From: Pleodorina starrii
Taxonomy: Eukaryota; Chlorophyta; Chlorophyceae; Chlamydomonadales; Volvocaceae
Assembly (NCBI GenBank): GCA_030267565.1
Contig: BRXU01000039.1
Span: 124,001-188,000, forward strand
Reading direction: 5' to 3'
Length of the DNA stretch: 64,000 nt
Shown: one piece after another, positions 44,990-59,000 of the stretch
How the letters are laid out: each line of letters begins with the position of its first letter
Numbering within the stretch: the stretch's first letter is position 1
Notes under the pieces: model-generated
Told to the model about the DNA's origin: nothing
Database searches by the model: none
The model's input: only the letters and a program-made list of their open reading frames with translations
Program-made: the position numbers and the translations under genes

Positions 44990-47900
44990 ATGGGTCTAGC
45001 TGAACAGGCAGAGCAGATCAGCACCGCACTACAGCTTCACGCTCGGCTATCCTCAGAGGGAGATGTAGTCCTTCGCTCACTTCAGGAGAAGCTGTCCGAG
45101 CTCAACCGCAAGCTGGCGCCCATCCACGAGCGCGCGACCGCGTTGACGTGGGCAGAGGAGAATATAACTCTGGCGAAAGCAGAGACAAATGAGCTGCTGC
45201 AGCACATCGACGCGTCCCGCAAGGTCGGTCGGCACCTTCCGGGGAAAGGTCATGGACGTCAAAAGCGCATGCCAACATACAAAGCCACGGCCTGCGGTCA
45301 CGCAGCTGCATCTCTGGCCCCTCCCGCAGCCGTGCTGGCTTCCAGCCACGCACACTGCAGCTCGCTGCTGCGCCCCGAGCCACAACGCCCAAACCTTCCA
45401 AAGCACTCCCACTTACCCCCCGTGCCCCAAAGCTTCCCATCTCCCCATGAATCACCGGGCCGTCCCGCCCGTGCTGTCTGCTGCGCCCAATCCGCCTGCT
45501 TACCATTCAACCGCACATCCGCCTGCAGGTCGAGAGCGTGTTGCGGCTGGGCCCGGGGCGTAGCGAGCAGCAGCTGGACTCATTCCTGGCTGCGGTGGGG
45601 CGGTTGGAGGCGGCGCTGAACCACTTGGAGGCTTACCTGGACGGAGGGGAGAGCAGCGTGGGAGCAGTGGAGCAGGTGGGTGCACAGGCGCGCAGTGTCG
45701 GGGAGGCGAGACCTGAGTGCGGCCGCGGGATCTGCAATCCCGCTTCGGCCAGGTCGGAACGCGGCCCCCAGAATGCGTCTCCGGCCCCCCCCCCCGTGGA
45801 TACCCCCTCGGGCTCCGGCCTAAACACGTGGATAACCCGGGCTCCGGCCTATACGTGGATACACCCCCCGCCAGGGCCGCCAGGGCCGGGCTGTTGCATC
45901 GCGGTGCCGAGAGGGGGCCAGTTCAACGCCATTTCTTCCCCGTGCTTGTTCGGATTCACTTGCTTAAAGCTCTTAAGCTCCGCAATCCAGCCTCCTGACT
46001 GACTCGGTGGATCGTAGTGGTGATATGAAGTGAAGCCAGCGCTTGCCTGACGTCAGCGCTTGTACGACATCAGCGCCGGCCTGCGCGCGATGTCCCATGT
46101 CCGTAGTGAGGCTCCCGCCCCTGAAACCCTAAAAACCCTAAATCCCGCTTGCTGCATGGCCAATCTTGGCCCCAAAATACCATACGCCTGCTAGGTCGCT
46201 GGATATGCCCTTTCCTGCCATCGAGTGTTACGATGGCTACATCGGCGCCCCTTCGGTTTCCGTACTTCTGTTCAGTACCCGCGTACGACACACCTGTGCG
46301 CCGCTCCGCTACGCTCCGGGAAACCTTGCCCTGCCTGCCTGCCGCCCGGCCCGGCCCTTGTGGGATTGCGCTTGGCACATCGTGTGTACGGCGTGCAGGC
46401 GTACGAGAACGCCACGGATCTGTACGACCGGGCCATGCGCGACTGCGAGGCGGACTTCGCGGCCGTCCTGTCACAGCACGGCGCGGCGCGGCTGCCCTCG
46501 GCGGCCTGGCTGACGGAGAAGGCCTCCCCCGAGAACCTGCGGGGTGGGTCGTGCGTCGCGCACCCGGGCTGTCGGGCTGCCGGGCCCCCCCTCCCCTCCC
46601 ACCCTTCATGGGGTGATAGGTCATGCGTCAAGCGCCCGGGCCCCGACTGCCGGGCCCCCTGGCTGCCCTCCTCCCCCACCTCATCTCAAGGGGTGGCAAA
46701 AACGAGCCGCGGTGAAGTATCAGGGGCCGGGATGGGCGGCAGCCCACTCGTGGAGGTTCGCTCGCAGCAGCCCACACGTGCAGCGGGCAGCGACTCAGTC
46801 GGCGTGTGTGCTTGCTCTCTGCGTCTCCTGCGTGGTGTCTGAAGGCCACCCCGGGCTGCGGTGTTCGCGGCTGACCCTCCCCTCCCCTACAGCTTATTTC
46901 CCCGCCCAACAGCCCGTCCCCTCCCCTACAGCTCATTCCACGCCCAACAGCCCCTCCCCTCCCCTACAGCTCATTCCCCGCCCAACAGCCCCTCCCCTCC
47001 CCGCACCTCCGGCGCCGGGAGCGGGCCGGGAATGGCAGTCGTGGCATTGATCCCACCGCGTGTGTGTCGACCGTACCCGTCGACCGCGTGTGCCGTACCT
47101 ACGGCGCACGTGTGTGTGCGCGCAAGCGTGGATATGTGTGTGTGTATTCCGGGGCACGTGTACGGGTGAGGTTCCCGCATTTCTCCTCATCCCTCAAGCA
47201 AGCCCACCCACCGACCCGCCTACCGACCCGCCCACCGACCCACCCACCCGCCGCTGCTCTGCGTTGCTCTGCCCTGCCCCGCCCTGCCCTGCCCTGCGCC
47301 AGCCAGACAGCCTGGACCAGCCCCAGCTGGAGCTCCTGCCCCCCGCCGCCGTGTCCCGCGTGTCGCGACTGGCGGAGGCCATGCTGACGGCGCGCCACGT
47401 CACATGTCTGGACACCTACGCGCAGGTACGTGCGGGGGGGGGGGTCGCCGTGTGGGGCGGGAGCTGTGTATGGCGCTTTGGCGGTGGCGGTGGGGGAAGG
47501 GCCCGGACACGTAAGCGCAAGGCTGTCGGTAGCCGGCTATCACCAACCACCACCACCACTACTATCACCAACCACCACCACCACCACCACCACCAACCAC
47601 CACAATCACCACCACCACCACGATCACCAACCACCACTATCACCACCCCCACCACCACCACCCACCACCAGGCCCGCAGCCGCGCCCTCGACATGCTCCT
47701 GGCGCTTGTGGGCCTGGACCCCGCCGCGGCACGTGCCTCCTCCTCGGCCTCCTCTTCCTCTACGGGCCCGGGTGGCCTGGGTCTTCAGAGCTCCGACCAG
47801 CTGCAGCGGCTGGTTGGCGGCTGGGCGCTGCAGCTGAGGGCGCTGCTGCTGGGGGCGGCGGCGGAGCTGGCACTGGCACAGGATGTGGGTTCCGGGGTCG

Positions 47901-50900
47901 GGGTGCGGGGCCGGGGCCGGGGTTCCGGGGTCGGGGTATAAAGAGAATTCCGCAACGGAGAAGGGGTCGGGGGCCGGGGTGCGGGGCCGGGGCCGGGGTT
48001 CCGGGGTCGGGGTTTGGAGGAATCCGGAACGGAGAAGGGGTCGGGGGCCGGGGTGCGGGGCCGGGGCCGGGGTTCCGGGGTCGGGGTATAAAGAGAATTC
48101 CGGAACGGAGAAGGGGTCGGGGGCCGGGGTGCGGGGCCGGGGCCGGGGTTCCGGGGTCGGGGTATAAAGAGAATACCGCATCGGAGAAGGGGTCGGGGGC
48201 CGGGGTGCGGGGCCGGGGCCGGGGTTCCGGGGTCGGGGTATAAAGAGAATACCGCATCGGAGAAGGGGTCGGGGGCCGGGGTGCGGGGCCGGGGTTGGGG
48301 TTCCGGGGTTGGGGTTCCGGGGTTGGGTTTGGAAGAGAGCTGGGGGGAAAGGCGTCAAGTGCAAGTGCTGGGGGATTGGAGAGTGGGGGGTGGGGGTGGG
48401 GGTGGTGAAGGTCGGGGAGTGGGGCGGTGTGTGTGTGCTGGAGGGCCGCGGGAGACGCGGGCCGGGTCGGGGGACAGGCCTGGGCCGGGCGTCGGAGGCC
48501 GCGCCGCCGCCGCGCGCTCTCCCCGCGCGCGGCGGCGCGGCGCAGCGCGGCGCGGCCTCCGGCGCCCTTTTTGACAATCCGCCGGGGCCCGCGATCCGCA
48601 GGGCTGCGCACTCAGCCCCACGCGCTGAGTCGTGTCGGTGTCGCTTGTCGATGCGGCTGGGGGAACGTCCCCTCACGCTGTACGGAATGCGTGCCGTAGG
48701 TTGGCGTCATGCGGGGGCCTCAATAGGGGGAGGGAGGGGGCCCGAGGGGGCCAATGGGGGCCCAAGGGGGTGCGAGGGAGGGGGCCCGAAAGGGGAGGCT
48801 CCATGTCGTGTAGCCCTCCCTGAAGCGAAAGAGGAGCGCCGTGTCGGTTGCCTGCCGGGCTGGCCCTTGCAGGTGTGGCCGTCGCCGTACGACGAGGTGA
48901 CATTCTCCGAAACCATCAGCCGCTCGCTGCGGCTGGTGCTGCAGGTCGGGCAGGGGGGAGGGGAAGGGTGCGGCAGGGTGGGGGGAGGGAGGGAAGGAGG
49001 GAAAGAAAGGACTGGGGGCCGGAGCAAAGTCCGGAGGGAAGCTGGGAGGCGGGAATGGAGAGGGGGCGAGGGAGTGGGGGAGGGGTATGAGACGGGGAGG
49101 AGGGTGATGAAGACGGGGACAGGGACACGGACTAGGTCTGGAAGACGGGAAGGGAAGGGAAGGGAAGGGAAGGGAAGGGAAGGGAAGGGAAGGAAAGGGA
49201 AGGCGCCAAGGCCTCTTTGTGCACCGTATACACCCGCCCACGCCAAAGGCGCAGACGTCTCGCAGCATGCCCCATTTTTAGTGTCCGATCAGCCTATCAG
49301 CTTGGACTACTTTACTGTACCCCCCCTCCCTCCAACCCTGCACCCCACCCCACCCCAGTCCCACCCCACTCCCACCCCTCTTGCATTCCCGTGTGCCAGG
49401 TGGGCAAGGCGGTGTGCGAGGGTCGTGGCGCCAGTCGGTCCCCCGACCGGGTGTTTGTGCTGCTGCAGATGCACCAGTCGCTCATGGTGGGTGGGGGAGG
49501 GGGTTGGGGGTGGGGGGGTGGGGTGGGGGGGTGGCGGGTGGGGGCGGTGAGGTGGTGGGTGGGTGGAAGTGGAGCGGTGGGGGAGGAGGCCGAGGGGGCG
49601 GGGGGGAGGGGCATGTGGGGTAAGCGCGGCGCCGGGGCCCCGGCATTCCCCGGGTCGCAACGGGTCTGCGGCCCGGGGAATGCCGGGTGCTTGGATGACC
49701 GTGACTGAACACTGAAGTCGGCGGAAGCGGGCTGGAAATGCCTTGGCTCCCCGAAGCCCGAATGGACTCGCGCCGGGCCATGAGGCCCTGCCTCCCACCA
49801 CCTGCTCCCCTTCCTGGCCGCCCCCCGGCCCCGTCCCTGCTCCCCTCCCTGCCCCATCCCCTCCCTACCGACGTCCCTATCTGCCCCGCCCCTTACCTCC
49901 TCCCCGCCCCCCACTCCCCACACCCGTCGCTCTTTTGTTTCCGTTCCGCCGTCTGCGGCTTTGACGGCTGCCCCGTCCGGTCGTGTTACATGGCACGGTG
50001 TACGGCACCGCAGGATCTGCTGCCGTACCTGGACGACCTGTTGTCGGCCCGGGAGCGGTGCACGGGTCTTTTGAATGAAGCCCACTTGCTGGGGGTCATG
50101 ATTGGCCGCTCGGCACGGCAGGTGAGGGGCGCGTAGAGTGTGTGTGTGTGTTGCGGTGACGAGCGGTGCTTGAGAAAGAGAGAGGGAAAGAACGAGAAGA
50201 GGAGAAGAAAGAGATGTCGTACAAGAGAGGTCGTACAAGGGTCGTACAAAGGTAGCTAGGAGGTCCTGTGGTTACTATTATTACTCTGGCAACCCGCCGT
50301 CTGCCCTCGCTACTTGTCCTTTTGCTCCCTTGCAACGTTGCAAGCGCCACTCTCATCAAACCCTGCCTGCTCCTGCTCCCGCTCCCGCCTGCCCCCTCCC
50401 CCTGCCCCCTCCGCCCGGCCCCTCCGCCCGGCCTCTGACACAACGCAACGCCGCAACGTAATGCAATCTCAACCCAACTCAATACACAACACCGCACGCA
50501 ACGCAACGCAACTCGCAACACCGCAACACCGCCACGGCACGCAATGCCATGCAGCTGTTCGGCGACTTCGAGGAGGGTGTGGGCAGCCGCGGGTTGCAGG
50601 GGGGCGGTGGGGGTGGCGGTGGTGGCGCCTACCACGGCTCGGATGCGGTGTCCAAGCTCACCATGCTCGATGGCACCGTGCACCCGATATGCGCCACCAT
50701 GCTCAGCTTTCTAAAGGTGCGCTGCCGGGGGGGGGGAGGATTCGGTGGCGGAAGGGAGGAGAGGGCGGGGCGGCGGCGGCGTTTCCTCCACCTCGCAGAT
50801 CAAGACAAAAGGGGCGGGGGGTGCGGGGCAGGGCGTGTCAGTTTAGGGTGTCGTAAGCTCTCAGGGGGGCGTAAGAGGGCGTGTCAGTTTAGCCTCGTGA

Positions 50901-53036
50901 AAGTAGTTGAGAGGGAAAGGGAGGGCGGCGTCGCCGCAGCGAATGGAGCCGCATCGCGCCGCGCCGCAAGTGTCTGCCGCCATCCCTCCCTTGCACCACT
51001 TTGCCCTGCACCCCTCAATCCCCTCCATCCCCTCCACCCCTTCCACCCCCTTCATCCCCCCGGCTCCCTGCCTGCGCCTGCGGTAACTCCTCTGCTGCCC
51101 CCCTCATTGTTATATAAAGGAGCATATCTGCATATCACTCCCCTGCTGCCCCCCACCACTCGCAGCGCCTGTTCACGTACCCCAACGCACTGTCGCTGCT
51201 CTTCTCCCCCGGGGCCGGCAGCGTCTCCTCCAACGGCGGCGGCGGCGGGGCGGGATCCGGCAGTGAGGCGGCGGCGGCGGCGGCAGCCAGCTCGTCCATC
51301 ATGCGTATCCTCATGCGCCTAATGGAGGTACGGAGAACGGCACTGAGTACGGCACCGAGTACGGCACGGAGTACGACACGGAGTACGGGGGGTTGCGATG
51401 GCGGTGTGGGGGGCGGAGCCGCGCGTGCCGTCGTCCGTGTATCGTGTAGCGTATCGGGCGCGTGTAGAAGTGCGGCACATCGCGTGCGAATGGCTGAGGG
51501 GTTGGGGGTGGAGGGGAGGGGAGGGGGGGAGGGACTGAAGCGCACTGCGTACGGCACCACGACAGCGTGCGCTCTCTCGGTGTGTGACGGTCCAGGGTGG
51601 CCTTGACGTGATGCTGTCGCTCGGAGTTGGGCTGCCGCGTATCGGCGTATGCTCCATGTGCTCATACAGTCATACTGCAGCGCCTGCCCCTCTCCTCGCC
51701 TATGGACTACGGCTATGTGCCCATAGCCACCGCCAGCTCCAGCGCCACCTACGGTATCTTGGCGATACTTTCTTCTTTTTCCATCCGTTCCGAGTGCCTG
51801 TGAGCTTTGTGCTGGCATCGCGACATATGCCCGTTGGGAGAGCCACCGCCGCCGTGTCACGCAGCCAGCCATAAACCCTGCCGTTCCCCCGACCGCCCGC
51901 CCGCCCGTCTGCCCGTCTGCCCGCCCCGGCCCCCCCCGACCCCGTAAGGCCCTGGAGGCCAAGGCCCGGTCGTACAAAGTCCCGGCCCTGGGCGATCTGT
52001 TCCTCATGAACAATGTGCACTACATGGTGTGGACGGTGGAGCAGGCGGCAGCAGGTGGGGGGGGGCTGGAGGGTGGGGGGGGGTGGGGGGGTGGTGCTGG
52101 CGGCAGCGGGTGGGTGGGGGCTGGGGGGGAGGGGGTGGGTGGGGGTGGAGCAGGCGGCGGCGGGTGGGTGGGGGCTGGGGGGGGGAGGGGGGTTCCGTGG
52201 TGGTATGGGTTGGGGCGGGCGTGTTATGGGTTGGGTTGGGGGGCAGGCGGCGGGGGATGGGTTGGGGGTTTGGACGGGTGGGAAGATGGGTGGGTTGAGA
52301 AGGCGGCTGCGCGTGGGTTCCTGGGTAAAGACGCGGATGGGGCCGAGGGTTTTGGCGATCTGTCGCTGTGCACCGTGAAGCAGGCGGCGTCTGAATGGGT
52401 GTCCGAATGAACCTTCGGGTCCTCCTTGGCTTGGGTGGAGGAGCGAGAGGAGTCCAGGGCATGGGCGGTTGCTGGGGAGTGGGCGCCGGGGGACGACTGA
52501 GGACATGCGGGGGGTTGGGCGGGGCGGAGGCGGGACGGGACCGGGCGCGGAGTTCGTTCAAAGGGGGTGGACAGACCGTGGAGCAGGCGGAGGCGGCGGC
52601 GGTGGCGGCGGGTGGGATTTGGGTCCGGATGGGTCCCGAAGTGCGTTTTGGTTCCCGGGGGCGGCAGGGGTGGGGGAAGAAGGGGGGGGGAGGGGGTCAA
52701 GGTAGAACGACCTGAAGGTGGTTTCGGAGCGGGATGTTGGACAGCTGACTGCACCTCATCTGCTGGGAGCGGGTCTAGAAGCTGCGTTCATGTTCATACC
52801 GTGTTCCAGGCGACAGGTGACATGACCGTATACCGCGGGGGTACCAGGGCTGCCGCTGTCGCTGTCGCTGTTGTGTTGCTGCGGTTCGCTTGGCACACGT
52901 AAAATACGGTTCGGTTCGGTTCGGTAGGCACACCCGAAGCACAAAGCGCGTTCCTTTGACTCCCTCCGGGCTTCACTCCGTCTCCCTCCCGGGCCCCTCA
53001 CTCGGGGCCCTTCCCCTCACAGCCGACAAGCGGGCC

Positions 53037-53067
<31 letters not shown>

Positions 53068-56000
53068 GCGGGAGCGCCTCTGCCGCCGCCAAAGCCGGGC
53101 TGGCCGAGGACGACGACGCCGAGGAAGACGACGAGGAACGCGCTGCGGAGGGTGATGGCGCTGATGGCGCGAAGCGCCGCCGCGGCGGCGCCAAGCGCGC
53201 CGGCGGCTCGGCGGCAGGGGACGGCGGTGCCGGCGGAGCCGGCACCGCCGCCGCCGCCGCCGCTAGCGGCGGCGGCGGCGGCGGCGGGCTGGGTGTGCTT
53301 GGCAGCGCTTGGGTGGAGCGGCACAAGGACATTGTGGAGACCTACGGGGCGGCTTACCACGACAAGACGTGGCGGCCGATCATTTCGGCGCTGGAGGCGG
53401 TGCTGGTTTCGGAGGTGGGTCGGGTGCGCTCGGCCTTGGTGGTTCCGGAGCCCCGCGTGCAGGGGAGGAGGGGAGCCCCGCGTGCAGGGGAGGAGGGGAA
53501 CACGACCGCTGGGGGCTTTTTCTACCTTTTTTGGGGTGGAGGGGGGTGAGGGCGGGGCCCTCCTCTCGCCCGTCCTCCGAATGGCCTTCAGACCTGGAGT
53601 ACGTTGCTTAGTATATGATGTATCTTTCACCACAAGCAACTTCGACAAGCAACGACCCGCAATTACCGTATAAAAATTTTAACGAACAAGTCCAGGATCG
53701 ACACCACGCGCGACCCCACCCCACACGCAGGAGGACGCGGAGCCGACCGACCCGGGCCGCTTCAAGGCCTGGCTCAAATCCAAGTTTGCAAAGATCAATA
53801 CCCAGTTGGACGCTATCTTCAAGCAGCAGGTGGGCTGTTGGGTTGTGTGGAATTTGGGGTTTTAGGGTTTGAACTGGGATCGGGGTTTGGGGAGATGGTG
53901 TGGGTTGAGGTTGAGGTTGAGGTTGAGGTTGGGCCGCTGCTGCTGCTTCGATCGCCCACAGCTGCAGCCGCGACCAGGCGAGCATTCGTCCATCCTCTAA
54001 CCAAAGCGACCGCGACCAGGAACTCCGGCATCAGGAGAAGGGACTCCTGGCTTCCCGCTCCACACCTGGGCTCCCGCTCTCTTCCCGCACCACAACTTCC
54101 GTTACGGTAGTCCAGCATTGACGCCGTACTGTTCAGCTTCCTTGCCGTACCCCTCACAACACGACTGCTCCGTCACGAACCGAACTTTTCTTTGCTTTCA
54201 CTGGCTTTCAATTGTTTTTTTGCATCTTGGCGGCAAGTCTTGGAACGTGTCGCGCGCTCGCCCCCTCGCCGCTCTCGCCGACGCCGCCGCCACTGAGCCG
54301 CCTCTCGGTCCGCCATCTGCGCAGTCCGCCTGGACGATCCCGGACGCCAAGCTCAAGGGCGCGGTGCGCAACGTAATAAAGCAGGTGGGCGGTCAGTGGT
54401 CAAGAGGGATGCCGTAATACGGTAGTAGTGAAGAAGACGTCGCACGATCACAGAGGGCAGGGGCATGGGTGGATGGGCGCGCCGGCGCCGCCACCATTTA
54501 ATCTCATCTCATCTCAATGGTGGTAAGGGCCGGTGCCTCTTCCTCTCTTTCCTGAAGGTGTGCCTGCCCACCCCTCGCAGAGCCCACCCGCCCCGGCCCC
54601 CCGCCCCCCGCCTCCTCCAACTCCCTCGCCTCCCCCGCCTCCTCCTCCTCCCCCTCCCCCGCGCCGCGCCGCTCACCCCCTCCTGGGATACAACCCCCTC
54701 CAGGATCTGCTGCCCCTGTACGGCGAGTTTTGGGAGCGGTACACCGCCGTGGACTTCACAACCCACCCCGACAAGTACCTTCGGTGGGTGGACGTGGGTG
54801 GGTGGACGGGGGTGCGTGGGTGGGTGCGTGGACGTGGGTGGGTGCGTGGACGTGGGTGGGTGCGTGGACGTGGGTGGGTGCGTGGACGTGGGTGGGTGGA
54901 CGTGGGTGGGTGGACGTGGGTGGGTGCGTGGACGTGGGTGGACGCGGGTGCGTGGACGTGGGTGGGTGCGTGGACGTGGGTGGGTGCGTGGACGTGGGTG
55001 GGTGCGTGGACGTGGGTGGGTGCGTGGACGTGGGTGGGTGGACGTGGGTGGGTGCGTGGACGTGGGTGGACGTGGGTGCGTGGACGTGGGTGGGTGCGTG
55101 GACGTGGGTGGGTGGACGTGGGTGGGTGCGTGGACGTGGGTGGACGTGGGTGCGTGGACGTGGGTGCGTGGACGTGGGTGGGTGCGTGGACGTGGGTGGA
55201 CGTGGGTGCGTGGACGTGGGTGGGTGCGTGGACGTGGGTGGACGTGGATGCGTGGACGTGGGTGGGTGCGTGGACGTGGGTGGACGTGGGTGCGTGGACG
55301 TGGGTGGACGTGGGTGCGTGGACGTGGGTGGGTGCGTGGACGTGGGTGGGTGCGTGGACGTGGGTGAGCGCGTGGACGTGGGTGGGTGCGTGGACGTGGG
55401 TGGACGTGGGTGCGTGGACGTGGGTGGGTGCGTGGACGTGGGTGGGTGGACGTGGGTGGGTGGACGTGGGTGGGTGGACGTGGGTGGGTGCGTGGACGTG
55501 GGTGGGTGCGTGGACGTGGGTGGACGTGGGTGCGTGGACGTGGGTGGGTGCGTGGACGTGGGTGGGTGCGTGGACGTGGGTGGGTGGACGTGGGTGGGTG
55601 GACGTGGGTGGGTGCGTGGACGTGGGTGGACGTGGGTGCGTGGACGTGGGTGGGTGCGTGGACGTGGGTGGACGTGGGTGCGTGGACGTGGGTGGGTGCG
55701 TGGACGTGGGTGGACGTGGGTGCGTGGACGTGGGTGCGTGGACGTGGGTGGGTGCGTGGACGTGGGTGGACGTGGGTGCGTGGACGTGGGTGGGTGCGTG
55801 GACGTGGGTGGGTGGACGTGGGTGGGTGCGTGGACGTGGGTGGACGTGGGTGCGTGGACGTGGCTGCGTGGACGTGGGTGGGTGCGTGGACGTGGGTGGG
55901 TGGACGTGGGTGGGTGGAGGTGGGTGGGTGCGTGGACGTGGGTGGACGTGGGTGCGTGGACGTGGGTGGGTGCGTGGACGTGGGTGGACGTGGGTGCGTG

Positions 56001-59000
56001 GACGTGGGTGCGTGGACGTGGGTGGGTGCGTGGACGTGGGTGGACGTGGGTGCGTGGACGTGGGTGGGTGCGTGGACGTGGGTGCGTGGACGTGGGTGGA
56101 CGTGGGTGCGTGGACGTGGCTGCGTGGACGTGGGTGGGTGCGTGGACGTGGGTGGGTGCGTGGACGTGGGTGGGTGCGTGGACGTGGGTGGGTGCGTGGA
56201 CGTGAGTGGGTGCGTGGACGTGGGTGGGGGCGTGGAGGGGGGTGGGTGCGTGGACGTGGGTGGGTGCGTGGACGTGGCTGCGTGGACGTGGGTGGGTGCG
56301 TGGACGTGGGTGGGTGGACGTGGGTGGGTGGACGTGGGTGGGTGGACGTGGGTGGGTGCGTGGACGTGGGTGGGTGCGTGGACGTGGGTGGACGTGGGTG
56401 CGTGGACGTGGGTGGGTGCGTGGACGTGGGTGGGTGCGTGGACGTGGGTGGGTGGACGTGGGTGGGTGGACGTGGGTGGGTGCGTGGACGTGGGTGGCCG
56501 TGGGTGCGTGGACGTGGGTGGGTGCGTGGACGTGGGTGGGTACGTGGACGTGGGTGGGTGCGTGGACGTGGGTGCGTGGACGTGGGTGGGTGCGTGGACG
56601 TGGGTGGACGTGGGTGCGTGGACGTGGGTGGGTGCGTGGACGTGGGTGGGTGGACGTGGGTGGGTGCGTGGACGTGGGTGGACGTGGGTGCGTGGACGTG
56701 GCTGCGTGGACGTGGGTGGGTGCGTGGACGTGGGTGGGTGCGTGGACGTGGGTGGGTGCGTGGACGTGGGTGGGTGCGTGGACGTGAGTGGGTGCGTGGA
56801 CGTGGGTGGGTGCGTGGACGTGGGTGGGTGCGTGGACGTGGGTGGGTGCGTGGACGAGGCTGCGTGGACGTGGGTGGGTGCGTGGACGTGGGTGGAAGTG
56901 GGTGCGTGGACGTGGGTGGGTGGACGTGGGTGGGTGCGTGGACGTGGGTGGGTGCGTGGACGTGGGTGGGTGGACGTGGGTGGGTGGACGTGGGTGGGGG
57001 GTGGTGGTTGGGTGCGTGGACGTGGGTGGGTGCGTGGACGTGGGTGGACGTGGGTGCGTGGTCGTGGGTGGACGTGGGTGCGAGGACGTGGGTGGGTGCG
57101 TGGACGTGGGTGCGCGCGTGGACGTGGGTGGGTGCGTGGACGTGGGTGGACGTGGGTGCGTGGACGTGGGTGGGTGCGTGGACGTGGGTGGGTGGACGTG
57201 GGTGGGTGGACGTGGGTGGGTGCGTGGACGTGGGTGGGTGCGTGGACGTGGGTGGGTGCGTGGACGTGGGTGGGTGGACGTGGGTGGGTGGACGTGGGTG
57301 GGTGCGTGGACGTGGGTGGACGTGGGTGCGTGGACGTGGGTGGGTGCGTGGACGTGGGTGGGTGGACGTGGGTGGGTGCGTGGACGTGGGTGGACGTGGG
57401 TGGGACGTGGCTGCGTGGACGTGGGTGGGTGCGTGGACGTGGCTGCGTGGACGTGGGTGGGTGGACGTGGGTGGGTGCGTGGACGTGGGTGGACGTGGGT
57501 GCGTGGACGTGGGTGGGTGCGTGGACGTGGGTGGGTGCGTGGACGTGGGTGGACGTGGGTGCGTGGACGTGGGTGCGTGGACGTGGGTGGGTGCGTGGAC
57601 GTGGGTGGACGTGGGTGCGTGGACGTGGGTGGGTGCGTGGACGTGGGTGGACGTGGATGCGTGGACGTGGGTGGGTGCGTGGACGTGGGTGGACGTGGGT
57701 GCGTGGACGTGGGTGGACGTGGGTGCGTGGACGTGGGTGGGTGCGTGGACGTGGGTGGGTGCGTGGACGTGGACGTGGGTGGACGTGGGTGCGTGGACGT
57801 GGGTGGGTGCGTGGACGTGGGTGGACGTGGGTGCGTGGACGTGGGTGGGTGCGTGGACGTGGGTGAGCGCGTGGACGTGGGTGGGTGCGTGGACGTGGGT
57901 GGACGTGGGTGCGTGGACGTGGGTGGGTGCGTGGACGTGGGTGGGTGGAGGTTGGTGGGTGGTAGTGGGTGGGTGGACGTGGGTGGGTGCGTGGACGTGG
58001 GTGGGTGCGTGGACGTGGGTGGACGTGGGTGCGTGGACGTGGGTGGGTGCGTGGACGTGGGTGGGTGCGTGGACGTGGGTGGGTGGACGTGGGTGGGTGG
58101 ACGTGGGTGGGTGCGTGGACGTGGGTGGACGTGGGTGCGTGGACGTGCGTGGGTGCGTGGACGTGGGTGGACGTGGGTGCGTGGACGTGGGTGGGTGCGT
58201 GGACGTGGGTGGACGTGGGTGCGTGGACGTGGGTGCGTGGACGTGGGTGGGTGCGTGGACGTGGGTGGACGTGGGTGCGTGGACGTGGGTGGGTGCGTGG
58301 ACGTGGGTGGGTGGACGTGGGTGGGTGCGTGGACGTGGGTGGACGTGGGTGCGTGGACGTGGCTGCGTGGGGGTGGGGGGGTGCGTGGAGGGGGGTGGGT
58401 GGACGTGGGTGGGTGGACGTGGGTGGGTGCGTGGACGTGGGTGGACGTGGGTGCGTGGACGTGGGTGGGTGCGTGGACGTGGGTGGACGTGGGTGCGTGG
58501 ACGTGGGTGCGTGGACGTGGGTGGGTGCGTGGACGTGGGTGGACGTGGGTGCGTGGACGTGGGTGGGTGCGTGGACGTGGGTGCGTGGACGTGGGTGGAC
58601 GTGGGTGCGTGGACGTGGCTGCGTGGACGTGGGTGGGTGCGTGGACGTGGGTGGGTGCGTGGACGTGGGTGGGTGCGTGGACGTGGGTGGGTGCGTGGAC
58701 GTGAGTGGGTGCGTGGACGTGGGTGGGTGCGTGGACGTGGGTGGGTGCGTGGACGTGGGTGGGTGCGTGGACGTGGCTGCGTGGACGTGGGTGGGTGCGT
58801 GGACGTGGGTGGACGTGGGTGCGTGGACGTGGGTGGGTGGGCGTGGGTGGGTGCTTGTCCGTGGATGCGTGGACGTGGGTGGGAGGACGTGGGTGGGTGG
58901 ACGTGGGTGGGTGGACGTGGGTGGGTGCGTGGACGTGGGTGGACGTGGGTGCGTGGACGTGGGTGCGTGGACGTGGGTGGGTGCGTGGACGTGGGTGGAC

